64,000 nt of DNA. It comes from JAKFEW01 sp036675505. GTDB lineage: Bacteria; Cyanobacteriota; Sericytochromatia; S15B-MN24; JAQBPE01. The stretch covers positions 1-64,000 of the forward strand of contig JAKFEW010000135.1 of assembly GCA_036675505.1 (NCBI GenBank), given 5' to 3'. Shown piece by piece: positions 20,175 through 28,665 of the stretch; within the stretch, counting starts at the first letter, position 1; each line of letters starts with the position of its first letter. The notes below the pieces were generated by a model. That model did not search any database. It was not told where the DNA came from and was given only the letters and a program-made list of their open reading frames with translations. The position numbers and the translations under genes were made by a program.

Positions 20175-20214
20175 GCGTACGCCGCACTCAAGCTCCCGGT
20201 CCGTAGGTAATTCC

Positions 20215-21591
20215 TTGCATTCCCGGCGCGAATCGAACAAGCCGCCTGCCGTAGCCATCCTGGTGGCCGCGGGTCTCGCCGTCGCTAGCGCGATGACGGG
20301 CTGCTGGGGCCAGCCGGGGCCGATCATCCCGCCACCTGCTTCCGTCTCGCCCGTCAAGTCACCCGGCCCGACGATCAACCCTCCCTGGAGCCAGCCGCCC
20401 GCGCCCCTCGATGGCGCATACAGCGACGCCGGCTATGCCGTCTTCGGCGGCAGCCTCGCCGTCGAGGCGCTCGGCGAAGGCCAGCAGCCGCTCAAAGGCG
20501 CCATGTTCCGGGTCTACGGCCCCACCCTCGCGACCGCCACCGCGGACCCCTCCGGCCGCGCCAACTTCGGCCCGCTCGCGCCCGGTGCCGATTATCGCCT
20601 GGTCGTGACCCATGAGGGCCGCGCCACTTTCATGTCGGCGCCCTTCGAGGTCAAGAAGAAATTGACCGTGACCCAGCGGGCCAGCCTGGCCCCGGGTGCC
20701 GTGGTCAAGGGACGCGTCACCGCGGGCGGTTCGCCGATCGTGGGCGCGGTCGTCAGCGACGGCACCTCCAGCGTGCTCACCGGCGCGGACGGCGCGTACG
20801 AGCTGCGTGGGATCACGCCGGGCAGCGTCACGTTGACCGCCGGCAAGCCGCGCTTCAGCCTGGCATCGAAGGGCGTCACCGCCACCGCCAACCAGCCCGT
20901 CAGCGCGGACCTCGCGCTGTCGGCCGCGGCCCCCGTCGCCTTCCTCGACACGACCATCGGTGGCGGCGTGGGCGCCGATCGCCTGAAAGCGCTGCGCGAT
21001 CACCTCGTGACCCGCGGCTGGAAGCTCACGGACGGCCAGCCGGAGCAGGGCGTCTGGGTGCTGATCAGCCCGGGCCGCGACCTCACGGGCGCCGAGATCG
21101 AGCGGATGACCACGTTCGTGGCCCAGGGCGGCAAGCTCGTCATCTTCGGCGAATGGGGCGGCTTCGGCGGCTTCCGCACGCCCGCGGCGAACGCGCTGGT
21201 GCATCGCTTCGGCCTGCACTTCAACCCCGATCTTCTCCGCGAGCCGCCGACGAACGGCGCCGACGCGGCCTGGTTGTCGGTCGCGCGCTTCAAGCCGACC
21301 GTGGCCGCGGTCGCGGACCTCAAGTCGGTCCAGCTCTACCAGAGCTGCTCGCTGTTCGGCCTCGCGCCGATGACCGAGCTCGCTCAGACCGGCCAGCTCG
21401 GCTACCGCGTGCAGGCGGGGCCCCAGATCGGGGCGCAAACCGTGGCCGCGGGCGGCCCATACAAGGGCGGCAAGGCGATCGTCGTGGGCGACGCCTCGGC
21501 CTTCTCGGACGATGACACCGACGGCGACCAGATCCCGAACGCGGCCGAGGCCGACAACCTCAGCTTCGTCGAACGGCTGCTGGATTGGTGA
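20215..21591 (+). CDS. Lipoprotein with carboxypeptidase-regulatory-like domains
   Basis: A protein of 458 residues from TTG, preceded by GTAGGT. The signal segment ends SAMTGC, a near-standard lipobox. Residues about 60-250 carry two beta-sandwich units of carboxypeptidase-regulatory type (GQQPLKGAMFRVYG and GSPIVGAVVSDGTSSVLTG followed by GAYELRGITPGS). The C-terminal 200 residues resemble a Rossmann/GATase1-like domain (VWVLISPGRDLTGAEI, QGGKLVIFGEWGGFGG). They end in an Asp-rich loop (DDDTDGDQIPNAAEADN) reminiscent of calcium-binding type-3 repeats. No catalytic residues are obvious. The TTG start is chosen because the upstream ATG overlaps the TATAAT promoter. Possibly a surface binding protein in the same block as the receptor kinase that follows after 32 bases. 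Confidence 0.72.
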   Translation: MHSRRESNKPPAVAILVAAGLAVASAMTGCWGQPGPIIPPPASVSPVKSPGPTINPPWSQPPAPLDGAYSDAGYAVFGGSLAVEALGEGQQPLKGAMFRVYGPTLATATADPSGRANFGPLAPGADYRLVVTHEGRATFMSAPFEVKKKLTVTQRASLAPGAVVKGRVTAGGSPIVGAVVSDGTSSVLTGADGAYELRGITPGSVTLTAGKPRFSLASKGVTATANQPVSADLALSAAAPVAFLDTTIGGGVGADRLKALRDHLVTRGWKLTDGQPEQGVWVLISPGRDLTGAEIERMTTFVAQGGKLVIFGEWGGFGGFRTPAANALVHRFGLHFNPDLLREPPTNGADAAWLSVARFKPTVAAVADLKSVQLYQSCSLFGLAPMTELAQTGQLGYRVQAGPQIGAQTVAAGGPYKGGKAIVVGDASAFSDDDTDGDQIPNAAEADNLSFVERLLDW

Positions 21592-21623
21592 GCGGCCGGC
21601 CGCGCGCGTAATAGGTAGCAACG

Positions 21624-24200
21624 ATGTCCACGATCTTTTACTGTCCAGAGTGCCAGGCCGAGAACTCGCTCACGAGCAAGTTCTGCAACGAGTGCGGACA
21701 CCCCTTCAAGGGCGAGCCCACCGCCCTCCTCGGACCCAACGCCACGGCACCCGCCCATGCGTCCGCCGCGGCCGCCGTCGCGCCGGCCGAGACCACGGTC
21801 GCGAGTGGCCTGCTGCCGCCCAACAGCGTGCTGCAAGGCCGCTACCGCATCACCCAGCTGCTCGGCCAGGGTGGCATGGGCGCTGTGTACCTCGCCAGCG
21901 ACGCACGCTTCTCCTCGCGCACCTGCGTGATCAAGGAGATGCTCGACCACTTCAACGACCCGGAGCAGCGCGCCCAGGCCACCGAGAGCTTCCATCGCGA
22001 GGCGGACCTGCTTTCGACCTTCAAGCACCCCGGCATCCCGGAGGTCTATGACCGCTTCACCGAGGCCAACCGCCACTACCTCGTGATGGAGTACATCAAC
22101 GGCGTCGACCTCGAGCAGCGCCTGATCGACAATGGGGCGCCCTTCTCGGAGAAGGAAGTCATCGCCTGGACGATCCAATGCTGCGACGTGCTGTCGTACC
22201 TCCACCACCAGAAGCCCGGCATCATCTACCGCGACATGAAGCCGGCCAACATCATCACCACGGCCTGGGGCAAGGCCTACCTGGTGGATTTCGGCATCGC
22301 GCGCTTCTTCAACCCGGTGACGCGCGGGACGATGATCGGGACGCAGGGCTACGCCCCGCCCGAGCAGTACCGGGGGCAGGTCGAGCCGCGCTCCGATCTT
22401 TACGCGCTCGGCGCGACCATGCACTACCTGCTAACGGGTCGCGATCCCCAGAACGAGCCGCCTTTCTCCTTCCCGCCCGTCTCCACGCTCAACCCCGAGA
22501 TCAGCCCCGAGATGGAGATGCTGATCCTCAAGGCGCTCGACCCGGACGCCGAGAACCGCTACGCGTCGGCCGACGAAATGCTCGGCGTGCTGATGGAAAT
22601 CGGCGGCAACGACACCGACGTGATTCGCGATTGCCCGCACTGCGGCCACAAGAGCTCGGTCACGCGCCAGTTCTGCCCGAACTGCAAGCAGTACATCTCG
22701 AAAAAGGCCCACGCCCTCAAGGCGAACGGCAGCGGCGCCATCGTGACGGACGCCGCCGGCATGCACCAAAACAAGGCTTCAGGCCCCACGGCGCGCCTGG
22801 AGCCGGGCAACAAGGCGGCCACGGCCACCAACCTCGCGCTGCCGACCGGCAAGACCGAGTTCGACCTCGTCTCGGTCAAGCCCTACGTCATCGCCGGCGC
22901 GACCGCTGTCGCCGTGGCGCTCGCGGGCATCGCGGCCTGGCAGATCTTCCACCACCGGCCGATGGCGCTCGTGAGCCAGGGCGAGGCGATCTTCCTCACC
23001 GGCAACGAGGCCAAGGAAGACGGCGCGCATGCCTACGCCGCCGGCGACTACACGCGCGCGGCCTCGGCCTACCAGAAGGCTTCCGAAGACGACCCGACCG
23101 ACGGCGAGGCGCGCATCTACTGGCAGAACTCGGTGCTGATGCTCGGCAAGGCGGACCTCGTCATGGTGGCCGTGGCCGGCCCGTTCACCGGCAAGTTCGA
23201 GGCCAAGGGCCGCGCCGAGCTGCAGGGCGCAGCCCACGCCCAGCAAGAGCTCAACTCCCGCGGCAAGGCGCCGCGCGTGCTGCTCGCGTTGGCGGACGAC
23301 GGCTCGAGCCATGAGCGCGCCCTCGAGGCCTCCAAGCGCATCGTCGAGACGAAGGGCGTGATCGGCGTGATCGGTCACCTCGACTCGCGCTCGACACGGG
23401 CCGCCCTGCCGATCTACGGCCTGGCCGGCCTGCCCGTCATCTCGCCGACCTCGACGAGCATCGAGCTCTCCGACAGCTCACCCAACTTCTTCCGGCTGAG
23501 CCCGGACGACGGGCTGCAAGGCGGCGTCCTGGCCCGCTACGCGGTCGAAGACCTCCATGCCAAGCGGGTCTCCGTGGTGCTGCCCGAGGACAACCCCTAC
23601 ATCCAGGGCCTCGCGACCAGCTTCGCGAAGGAAGCCGAGGACCGCGGGGTGCGGACCGAACAGGCCATCTTCGGCGACAACCCCGACTGGACCGAGCTCG
23701 CCAAGGGGATCAAGGCCCAGCGGCCGGATGTCGTGTTCCTGGCAGGCTCGCACCTCGATGCGATCGGGCTCGCCAAGGCTACGCGGCAGGTCGGCGTCAA
23801 CGCCCCGATCCTGGGCGGCGACAGCCTCTACCTGCCGGAACTCGCCCGCGAAGGCGGCCAGGCGGTCGACGGGATGGTCTGCGCGACGTACTATCACGGT
23901 GCGCTGACCTCCGCGGCCGCGCGCGACTTCGAGCTGGAGTTCCGCAGCAAGTTCCAGTCCGAGGCCAACAGCCGCGCGGCCCTCACGTACGAGGCCTTGA
24001 ACCTGATGGTCCAGGCGATCGACGTCGTCGGCCCGCAGCGCGAGGCGGTGGCCTCCTACATCAAGAAGCTCGGGGAGCAAGGCTATGCCACGCTCTCAGG
24101 CAAGGCGAAGATCGACGCCAAGGGCAATGTCCGGCGTCCGATGTTTCTCATGAAGGTCAAGGACGGGCGCTTCGTTCCCGTGCGTCAGGTGAGCCTGTAG
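21624..24200 (+). CDS. Receptor Ser/Thr protein kinase with zinc ribbons and Leu-binding-protein-like sensor
   Basis: A protein of 858 residues. It begins with a zinc ribbon (CPEC...CNEC, 7-24). The Hanks-type kinase domain (about 72-330) has the G-loop GQGGMGAVY, Lys104, YRDMKPANI with Asp204, the DFG at 222-224 and GTQGYAPPEQY, so it is probably active. A second zinc ribbon (CPHC...CPNC, 337-354) and one transmembrane helix (about 420-441) follow. Outside the membrane come a TPR-like pair of helices (460-500) and a type I periplasmic-binding fold (about 505-850; IGVIGHLDSRSTRAALPIY, VISPTSTS, LAGSHLDAIGLAK) as in branched-chain amino acid receptors. It should sense a small ligand outside and phosphorylate Ser/Thr targets inside. 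The pseudokinase-PP2C and FHA genes downstream are likely partners. Confidence 0.9.
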   Translation: MSTIFYCPECQAENSLTSKFCNECGHPFKGEPTALLGPNATAPAHASAAAAVAPAETTVASGLLPPNSVLQGRYRITQLLGQGGMGAVYLASDARFSSRTCVIKEMLDHFNDPEQRAQATESFHREADLLSTFKHPGIPEVYDRFTEANRHYLVMEYINGVDLEQRLIDNGAPFSEKEVIAWTIQCCDVLSYLHHQKPGIIYRDMKPANIITTAWGKAYLVDFGIARFFNPVTRGTMIGTQGYAPPEQYRGQVEPRSDLYALGATMHYLLTGRDPQNEPPFSFPPVSTLNPEISPEMEMLILKALDPDAENRYASADEMLGVLMEIGGNDTDVIRDCPHCGHKSSVTRQFCPNCKQYISKKAHALKANGSGAIVTDAAGMHQNKASGPTARLEPGNKAATATNLALPTGKTEFDLVSVKPYVIAGATAVAVALAGIAAWQIFHHRPMALVSQGEAIFLTGNEAKEDGAHAYAAGDYTRAASAYQKASEDDPTDGEARIYWQNSVLMLGKADLVMVAVAGPFTGKFEAKGRAELQGAAHAQQELNSRGKAPRVLLALADDGSSHERALEASKRIVETKGVIGVIGHLDSRSTRAALPIYGLAGLPVISPTSTSIELSDSSPNFFRLSPDDGLQGGVLARYAVEDLHAKRVSVVLPEDNPYIQGLATSFAKEAEDRGVRTEQAIFGDNPDWTELAKGIKAQRPDVVFLAGSHLDAIGLAKATRQVGVNAPILGGDSLYLPELAREGGQAVDGMVCATYYHGALTSAAARDFELEFRSKFQSEANSRAALTYEALNLMVQAIDVVGPQREAVASYIKKLGEQGYATLSGKAKIDAKGNVRRPMFLMKVKDGRFVPVRQVSL

Positions 24201-24239
24201 GCAGCGCCTGCGGCTAAGAGTTAGGAAAAGGAGCGTCCG

Positions 24240-25907
24240 TTGAACACGTCGAGAGAGGGCGAAAACATGCTCGTCGACCAGCTCCAACCGCTGGAGACCG
24301 GCGCCATGCTGGCGAACCGGTACCGCGTCGAGCGTTACCTGGAATTCAAAAACGGCTCGAACATGTACCGGGCGATCGATACGGTCACCGACATCGTCGT
24401 GATCGTGAAGGAGCAGGCCGACGTGGCCAAGCCCGCGAGCACGCTCGCCGGCGGCGAGTGGGCCGACCAGTCGGCCGGGAACCCCTACCAGGGCGAGTTC
24501 CTGATCCTCCGCTCGGTCAGCTACCCGACCGTGGTCAAGGCGCTCGACATCTTCAAGGAAAACGCCCGCGCCTACCTGGTGATCGAACAACTGGAAGGCC
24601 GTGACCTCCAGTTCTACCTGACGCAGAACAAGATCACGGTCCAGCAGTCGCTGGAGTGGATGATCCAGCTGTGCCAGTCGATCAGCCAGCTGCACCGCCG
24701 ACAGATCCTGCACCTCGACGTCCAGCCGCGCTACATCGTCGTCGCGCCCGACAACCAGCGCGTGCGCCTGACGGGCTTCCACCGCGCGGCCGTGCTGCCG
24801 CTCGACCCGAACGCCGCGATCGACGTGACGCCGGGCTACTCGAGTCCCGAGCACTGCGGCGTCTTCGACGTGCCGATCGACGCGCGCTCCGACGTGTACT
24901 CGCTGGGGGCCGTGTGGTTCCAGCTGCTCACCGGCCAGAACCCGATGGAGATGGCCGAAGGCGACTGGGGCTTCATCTACCCTGCCGTCTCGGAGTACCT
25001 GGTGGACGTTCACCCGGCGATCGCCCGCATCGTCGGCCACATGCTCGAGCCCGATCCGGACCGCCGCTACGGCTCGGTCAACGAGGTCAAGAACGAGCTG
25101 CTCGAGCTCATCAACAACCCGCACCGCAAGGCCGGCCACTTCTCGGACGTCGGCATGATCCGGGAAGGCAACGAGGACTCGGTGGGCTGCAAGGACCTCG
25201 ACTTCGTGAACCTCTCGCGCCAGCGCGGCATCGGCCTCTATATCGTGGCCGACGGCATGGGCGGCGTGAACGCCGGCGAGGTGGCCTCGGCGATCGCGAT
25301 CGACGAGGGCATGGCCGTCCTCGAGGATCGGCTCAACTTCTCACAGCTCGAGAATGCCGCCGATCCGGGAGAAATCATCAACCAGGCGCTGACGGCCGCG
25401 GTGAAGCGCGCCAACCTGCGCATCTACGAGACCGGCCGCGGCGACGAGGTGCTCTCCGGCATGGGCACGACGATGACCGCCGCTGTCGTCTTCGGCCAGA
25501 CCCTGTACGTCGGCCACGTCGGCGACAGCCGGGCGTACGTCATCAACCGCTGGGGCATCGAGAAGGTCAGCCGCGACCATTCGCTGGTCGGCCGTCTGGT
25601 CGAGATCGGCCAGATCACCGAGGAGGAAGCGCTGGTCCACCCGCAGCGCAATTTGATCTACCGGGCGCTCGGCACCTACCCGAACGTGGAAGTCGATACG
25701 TACCAGCGGTCGCTCAAGCTCGGCGACTGGGTATTGCTGTGTAGCGACGGGCTTACTGGACATGTCAAGGACGCAGAGCTACAATCCATCGTCCTGGAGC
25801 ACAGCGACCCGCAGCTGGCCGCGCAGCACCTGGTGAATCTCGCCAACCTGCGCGGGGGCGAGGACAACATCTCCGTCGTCCTCGTGAACCTGGCCGAATA
25901 CACTTAG
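24240..25907 (+). CDS. Pseudokinase-PP2C phosphatase fusion
   Basis: A protein of 555 residues. Residues about 28-295 follow a Ser/Thr kinase fold but key residues are gone. The Gly-loop reads EFKNGSN, the catalytic loop HLDVQPRYI keeps Asp160 but loses the Lys and Asn, and DFG is replaced by GFH (179-181). APE-type sequence SSPEH and the F-helix SDVYSLG remain. It is probably a pseudokinase acting as a binding or regulatory module. Residues 300-550 form a PP2C/PPM phosphatase with metal ligands in NEDS, VADGMGG, GHVGDSRAYV, CSDGLTGH and GGEDNIS, apparently intact. The TTG at 24240 lies six bases after AAGGAG; the ATG at 24267 is an alternative. It likely reverses or tunes phosphorylation by the preceding kinase. 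Confidence 0.87.
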   Translation: MNTSREGENMLVDQLQPLETGAMLANRYRVERYLEFKNGSNMYRAIDTVTDIVVIVKEQADVAKPASTLAGGEWADQSAGNPYQGEFLILRSVSYPTVVKALDIFKENARAYLVIEQLEGRDLQFYLTQNKITVQQSLEWMIQLCQSISQLHRRQILHLDVQPRYIVVAPDNQRVRLTGFHRAAVLPLDPNAAIDVTPGYSSPEHCGVFDVPIDARSDVYSLGAVWFQLLTGQNPMEMAEGDWGFIYPAVSEYLVDVHPAIARIVGHMLEPDPDRRYGSVNEVKNELLELINNPHRKAGHFSDVGMIREGNEDSVGCKDLDFVNLSRQRGIGLYIVADGMGGVNAGEVASAIAIDEGMAVLEDRLNFSQLENAADPGEIINQALTAAVKRANLRIYETGRGDEVLSGMGTTMTAAVVFGQTLYVGHVGDSRAYVINRWGIEKVSRDHSLVGRLVEIGQITEEEALVHPQRNLIYRALGTYPNVEVDTYQRSLKLGDWVLLCSDGLTGHVKDAELQSIVLEHSDPQLAAQHLVNLANLRGGEDNISVVLVNLAEYT

Positions 25908-25968
25908 GATCCGGTCTCACGGCCCATCCACCCCGATTTCCCCGCTCCAGAAAGGATGAGTCCTGGTC

Positions 25969-26451
25969 ATGATCACCTGCCCCAACTGCAACGCGGACAA
26001 CATGGGCGGCGTCACCTATTGTGACGAGTGCGGCACGAAGCTCGACGAGGGCGCCTCGCCCGCCGTTGCGACGGCCACCGCGCCGCCGCCTTCCGTCGCA
26101 GGCTCCGACGAAGCCGGCCCGCCTGGCCGCCTGGTGATCACCCGTGGCGGCACCGTCGGCAAGGAATTCCCGCTCGAGCAGCGCGGCGAGACCCACGTCG
26201 GCCGCTGGGATCCGGACGGCGGCGCGTTCCCCGAAGTCGACCTGACCCAGGACGACCCGGAGGCGAAGATCTCGCGCAAGCACGCGCGCATCTTCTTCCA
26301 GGGCGGCGCCTACCACCTCGAGGACGTCGGTTCGCTGAACGGCACCTACATCAACCGCGGCCCGCGGCTGATGCCGGGCAGCCCCCAGCCCCTCAAGAAT
26401 GGCGACGAGGTGGTGATGGGCAAGACGTTCTTCAAGTTCCAGCTCGACTAG
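25969..26451 (+). CDS. Zinc-ribbon FHA-domain protein
   Basis: A protein of 160 residues. It has an N-terminal zinc ribbon (CPNC...CDEC, 4-21) very like the ribbon that starts the receptor kinase, an Ala/Pro linker and a forkhead-associated domain (about 57-158). The phosphothreonine-binding signature is ETHVGRW, ISRKHARI and LEDVGSLNGTYINR. It should bind phosphothreonine peptides, most simply those made by the kinase encoded 1.8 kb upstream. It lies 61 bases after the phosphatase gene, in the same direction, and ends the block at a strong terminator (26494). AAAGGA is 12 bases before the ATG, slightly long. Confidence 0.9.
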   Translation: MITCPNCNADNMGGVTYCDECGTKLDEGASPAVATATAPPPSVAGSDEAGPPGRLVITRGGTVGKEFPLEQRGETHVGRWDPDGGAFPEVDLTQDDPEAKISRKHARIFFQGGAYHLEDVGSLNGTYINRGPRLMPGSPQPLKNGDEVVMGKTFFKFQLD

Positions 26452-26493
26452 CTGCGCTTGCGGCTCCGCCGCCGGCGGCGGCTCGCTGTACCG

Positions 26494-26520
26494 GCCGCCC
26501 GGAGCCATGCTCCGGGCGGC
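26494..26520 (+). terminator. Terminator after the FHA gene
   Basis: GCCGCCCGGAG and CTCCGGGCGGC form an 11-bp stem with loop CCATG, followed by TTCGTC. It marks the end of the 13.9-26.5 kb block. Confidence 0.7.
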
Positions 26521-26563
26521 TTCGTCATGCGGGCGAACGCCTTGGTAAACATGCTCAACAGGT

Positions 26564-26593
26564 ATTGAATTTTGTATTCAATGCTTGTATACT
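26564..26593 (+). promoter_or_regulatory. Promoter and operator of the XRE-TPR gene
   Basis: TTGAAT (26565-26570), a 17-base spacer and TATACT (26588-26593) form a good promoter. A perfect inverted repeat ATTGAAT-N5-ATTCAAT (26564-26582) covers the -35 and spacer, the position expected for an autorepressor operator. The AT-rich patch stands out from its surroundings. Confidence 0.7.
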
Positions 26594-26638
26594 CGCCATG
26601 GGCCGGTCCATCCGGCCGCCCGTTCGGAGGTCGATCCG

Positions 26639-27802
26639 TTGGAAGAGAACGTCCAGACCTTCGGCCAGATGCTGGCCGAGGGCATGCGCCTGAAAGGCCT
26701 GGATTACCGCACGCTGGCCAAGCTGGTGGGCGTTTCCCATGGCTACCTCTGGCAGCTCGTGAACGCCGAGAAGCGCGCGGTCAACGACCCCGCCGCGAAG
26801 CGGAAGCGCCCCAGCGAGGCCGTTACCCGCCAGCTGGCCGAGACGCTCGATCTCGACCCGCGTGCGCTGCTCGAGGCCGCGGGCTACCAGGACCCCAGCG
26901 CGGACCCGCTGCTGACCGGCCCGACGCGCTACGCCTCGTATCCCACCACCGCGCGTCAGCTCTACCAGGACGGCCTCGCCGCCGCGGCCAAGGGCCAGCC
27001 CGACCGTGCCGTGGCGCTGCTCGAGGCGGCAGTGGAACGGGGCGGCATCTCCTTCGTGCACGCGCACGCCGGCCTCGGCATGGCCCACTTCCAGGCCGGC
27101 CGTTACGCGCCCTCGATCGGGGAGTTCGACGCGGCGCTCGCCGCGTTCGAGGAGGACACCGCGGCCCAGATCGAGGCCGCGGACCTGTACTACAACCGCG
27201 GCCTCGCGTACCAGCGGCTCGCGCGCCAGCAGCGCGGCCCGGAGCAGGCGGCGGCGCGGCGCCTCGCGGCCGCGGATTTCCGGCGCGCGATCGCCCTCGA
27301 AGGCGAGAGCCAGGACCTCTACCATTCGGCGATCTGCTACCTGTGGTTGGAGTCGAACCGCCCGCGCCGCATCATGCCTTATGGCCGGTCGTTCTTGCAC
27401 CGCCAGGCCACGGGCCCTGCCCGCCACACCACCGCGGCGCTCGACGTCAACTTGTTCCTGGCTTTCGCCTACGCGGCGGCGGCGATGCAAGGATCGGCTG
27501 GCGCCCGCGGCTATGCCGACGGAGTCGGCCAGGCAATGGAGCTGGTCGACCTCACCCTCCAGCTGTGCCCCAACTACTGGTTCGCGCACTACGTGAAAGC
27601 CGCGCTGCTGGCCGGCCAGACGCACGGCGCGCCCCGTCGCCGCACGGCCTGTACGGGCGCCGGCATCGTGCACGTGCGCCGCGCGATCCAGCTCAACCCC
27701 TCATGCCGCGGCCACTTCAAGGCCGAGCTCGCGGGCGATTTCAAGAACTGGGCGGAACACCCCGAGTTCCTGGCCGTGCTGGCCGGAGAGGAGCCCTCGT
27801 GA
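26639..27802 (+). CDS. XRE-family regulator with TPR-like C-terminal domain
   Basis: A protein of 387 residues. Residues about 5-75 form a Cro/C1-type helix-turn-helix (GLDYRTLAKLVGVSHGYLWQ). The rest is helical with TPR-like repeats (ALLEAAVERGGISFVHAHAG, YYNRGLAYQRLARQ, FRRAIALEGE). Such fusions often bind a peptide or protein ligand, here unknown. The TTG at 26639 is chosen because CGGAGG lies eight bases upstream and because it follows the predicted transcription start (about 26600). Autoregulation through the palindrome at 26564-26582 is likely. The stop overlaps the GTG start of the next lipoprotein gene, so the two are translationally coupled. Confidence 0.85.
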   Translation: MEENVQTFGQMLAEGMRLKGLDYRTLAKLVGVSHGYLWQLVNAEKRAVNDPAAKRKRPSEAVTRQLAETLDLDPRALLEAAGYQDPSADPLLTGPTRYASYPTTARQLYQDGLAAAAKGQPDRAVALLEAAVERGGISFVHAHAGLGMAHFQAGRYAPSIGEFDAALAAFEEDTAAQIEAADLYYNRGLAYQRLARQQRGPEQAAARRLAAADFRRAIALEGESQDLYHSAICYLWLESNRPRRIMPYGRSFLHRQATGPARHTTAALDVNLFLAFAYAAAAMQGSAGARGYADGVGQAMELVDLTLQLCPNYWFAHYVKAALLAGQTHGAPRRRTACTGAGIVHVRRAIQLNPSCRGHFKAELAGDFKNWAEHPEFLAVLAGEEPS

Positions 27803-28533
27803 TCGCGCGCGTCGCTCGACGTTCCCTGGGCCTCCTGCTCGCCTTGCCGCTCTGGCTGGGCGGCTGCCTGCTGCCCCAGCCGGATACCCCGCCGATCCCG
27901 CCATTTTCCCAGGCGACCGGGCGCTCGGGGGCGCCGGCGAAGGCGCCGGCCAGCCAGCCCAGCGCTGCGACCGCGGCCAGCGGCCTGGGCGCGAACAACG
28001 CAGGCGGCCAGATCGACGACGCCGCCAACCGTGCGACGCCGAGCAGCGCGCCGGCGCCCGTGGCCACGTCCCTGCCGATGGCGCCTGGCCAGGAAGCCCA
28101 GACCGACCAGACCCTCGTGGGCGGCAACTCGTCCACCGCCATGATGCCGGCGCCGCCGAACGGCGCGACGCCCGGCACGAAGGCCCAGGCGTCGCCGGCG
28201 CCTGGTCGCCTGGAGGTCTCCCTGAAGGGCGACGAGGTGTCCGAGGTCTGGGTCGTGCCGCTCTCGGGCGGGCCCGGCGCCGGGCTGCCTGTCGAGGACG
28301 ACCGCTTCACGCTCGACCTGCCCGCAGGTGAGTACTACCTGGAGTTCACGGTCGGCGGCAAGCGCCTGCGGACCACGAAACCGGTGGCGGTGTGGGCCGG
28401 CGGGGTGCGCGTGCTCGAGGTGACCGTCGCGGCGGGCGCTGTCACGATTGCCGAGTCCGTGCCGCTCGAAGACACAAGCCCGAGCCCGAGCGCGAGCCCG
28501 GAACCGAGCCCGCAGCCGACCGATACGCCCTGA
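27799..28533 (+). CDS. Lipoprotein of unknown function coupled to the XRE-TPR gene
   Basis: A protein of 244 residues from GTG, with GAGGAG six bases upstream and an overlap with the regulator stop. The lipoprotein signal ends in WLGGC. A long Ala/Pro/Ser/Gln tether (to about 135) precedes a small beta-sandwich domain (about 138-220; GRLEVSLKGDEVSEVWVV, GEYYLEFTVGGKRLR), possibly of PEGA-like or transthyretin-like type. The tail is a Ser-Pro-rich stretch. No catalytic motif is seen. Coupling to a DNA-binding regulator suggests that the two report on one envelope state, which is inference. Confidence 0.75.
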   Translation: MIARVARRSLGLLLALPLWLGGCLLPQPDTPPIPPFSQATGRSGAPAKAPASQPSAATAASGLGANNAGGQIDDAANRATPSSAPAPVATSLPMAPGQEAQTDQTLVGGNSSTAMMPAPPNGATPGTKAQASPAPGRLEVSLKGDEVSEVWVVPLSGGPGAGLPVEDDRFTLDLPAGEYYLEFTVGGKRLRTTKPVAVWAGGVRVLEVTVAAGAVTIAESVPLEDTSPSPSASPEPSPQPTDTP

Positions 28534-28545
28534 GTATCACGCAAC

Positions 28546-28567
28546 GAAGGGGCCTGCGGGCCCCTTC
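28546..28567 (+). terminator. Terminator after the 27799 lipoprotein gene
   Basis: GAAGGGGCC and GGCCCCTTC form a 9-bp stem with loop TGCG, followed by AATCTTTCG. Confidence 0.65.
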
Positions 28568-28599
28568 AATCTTTCGTAACATAATATTGTAAAGATTTA

Positions 28600-28628
28600 T
28601 TGACATGGGTACACGGGTCCGTTATCAT
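28600..28628 (+). promoter_or_regulatory. Sigma-70 promoter of the degenerate GGDEF/kinase gene
   Basis: A perfect TTGACA (28600-28605), a 17-base spacer and TATCAT (28623-28628). The surrounding 80 bases are AT-rich. Transcription would start near 28635, about 30 bases before the ATG. Confidence 0.75.
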
Positions 28629-28665
28629 CCACCCCTTGGGGGAGCGACCAAGGGGAGGATTGGAC

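Noticed and set aside
20173..20175. ATG as start of the carboxypeptidase-regulatory lipoprotein
   Set aside because: It overlaps a consensus TATAAT, so transcription would begin downstream. TTG at 20215 with GTAGGT fits better.
18725..20191. Long minus-strand open frame opposite the subtilase gene
   Set aside because: The plus strand encodes a complete subtilase with all catalytic residues.
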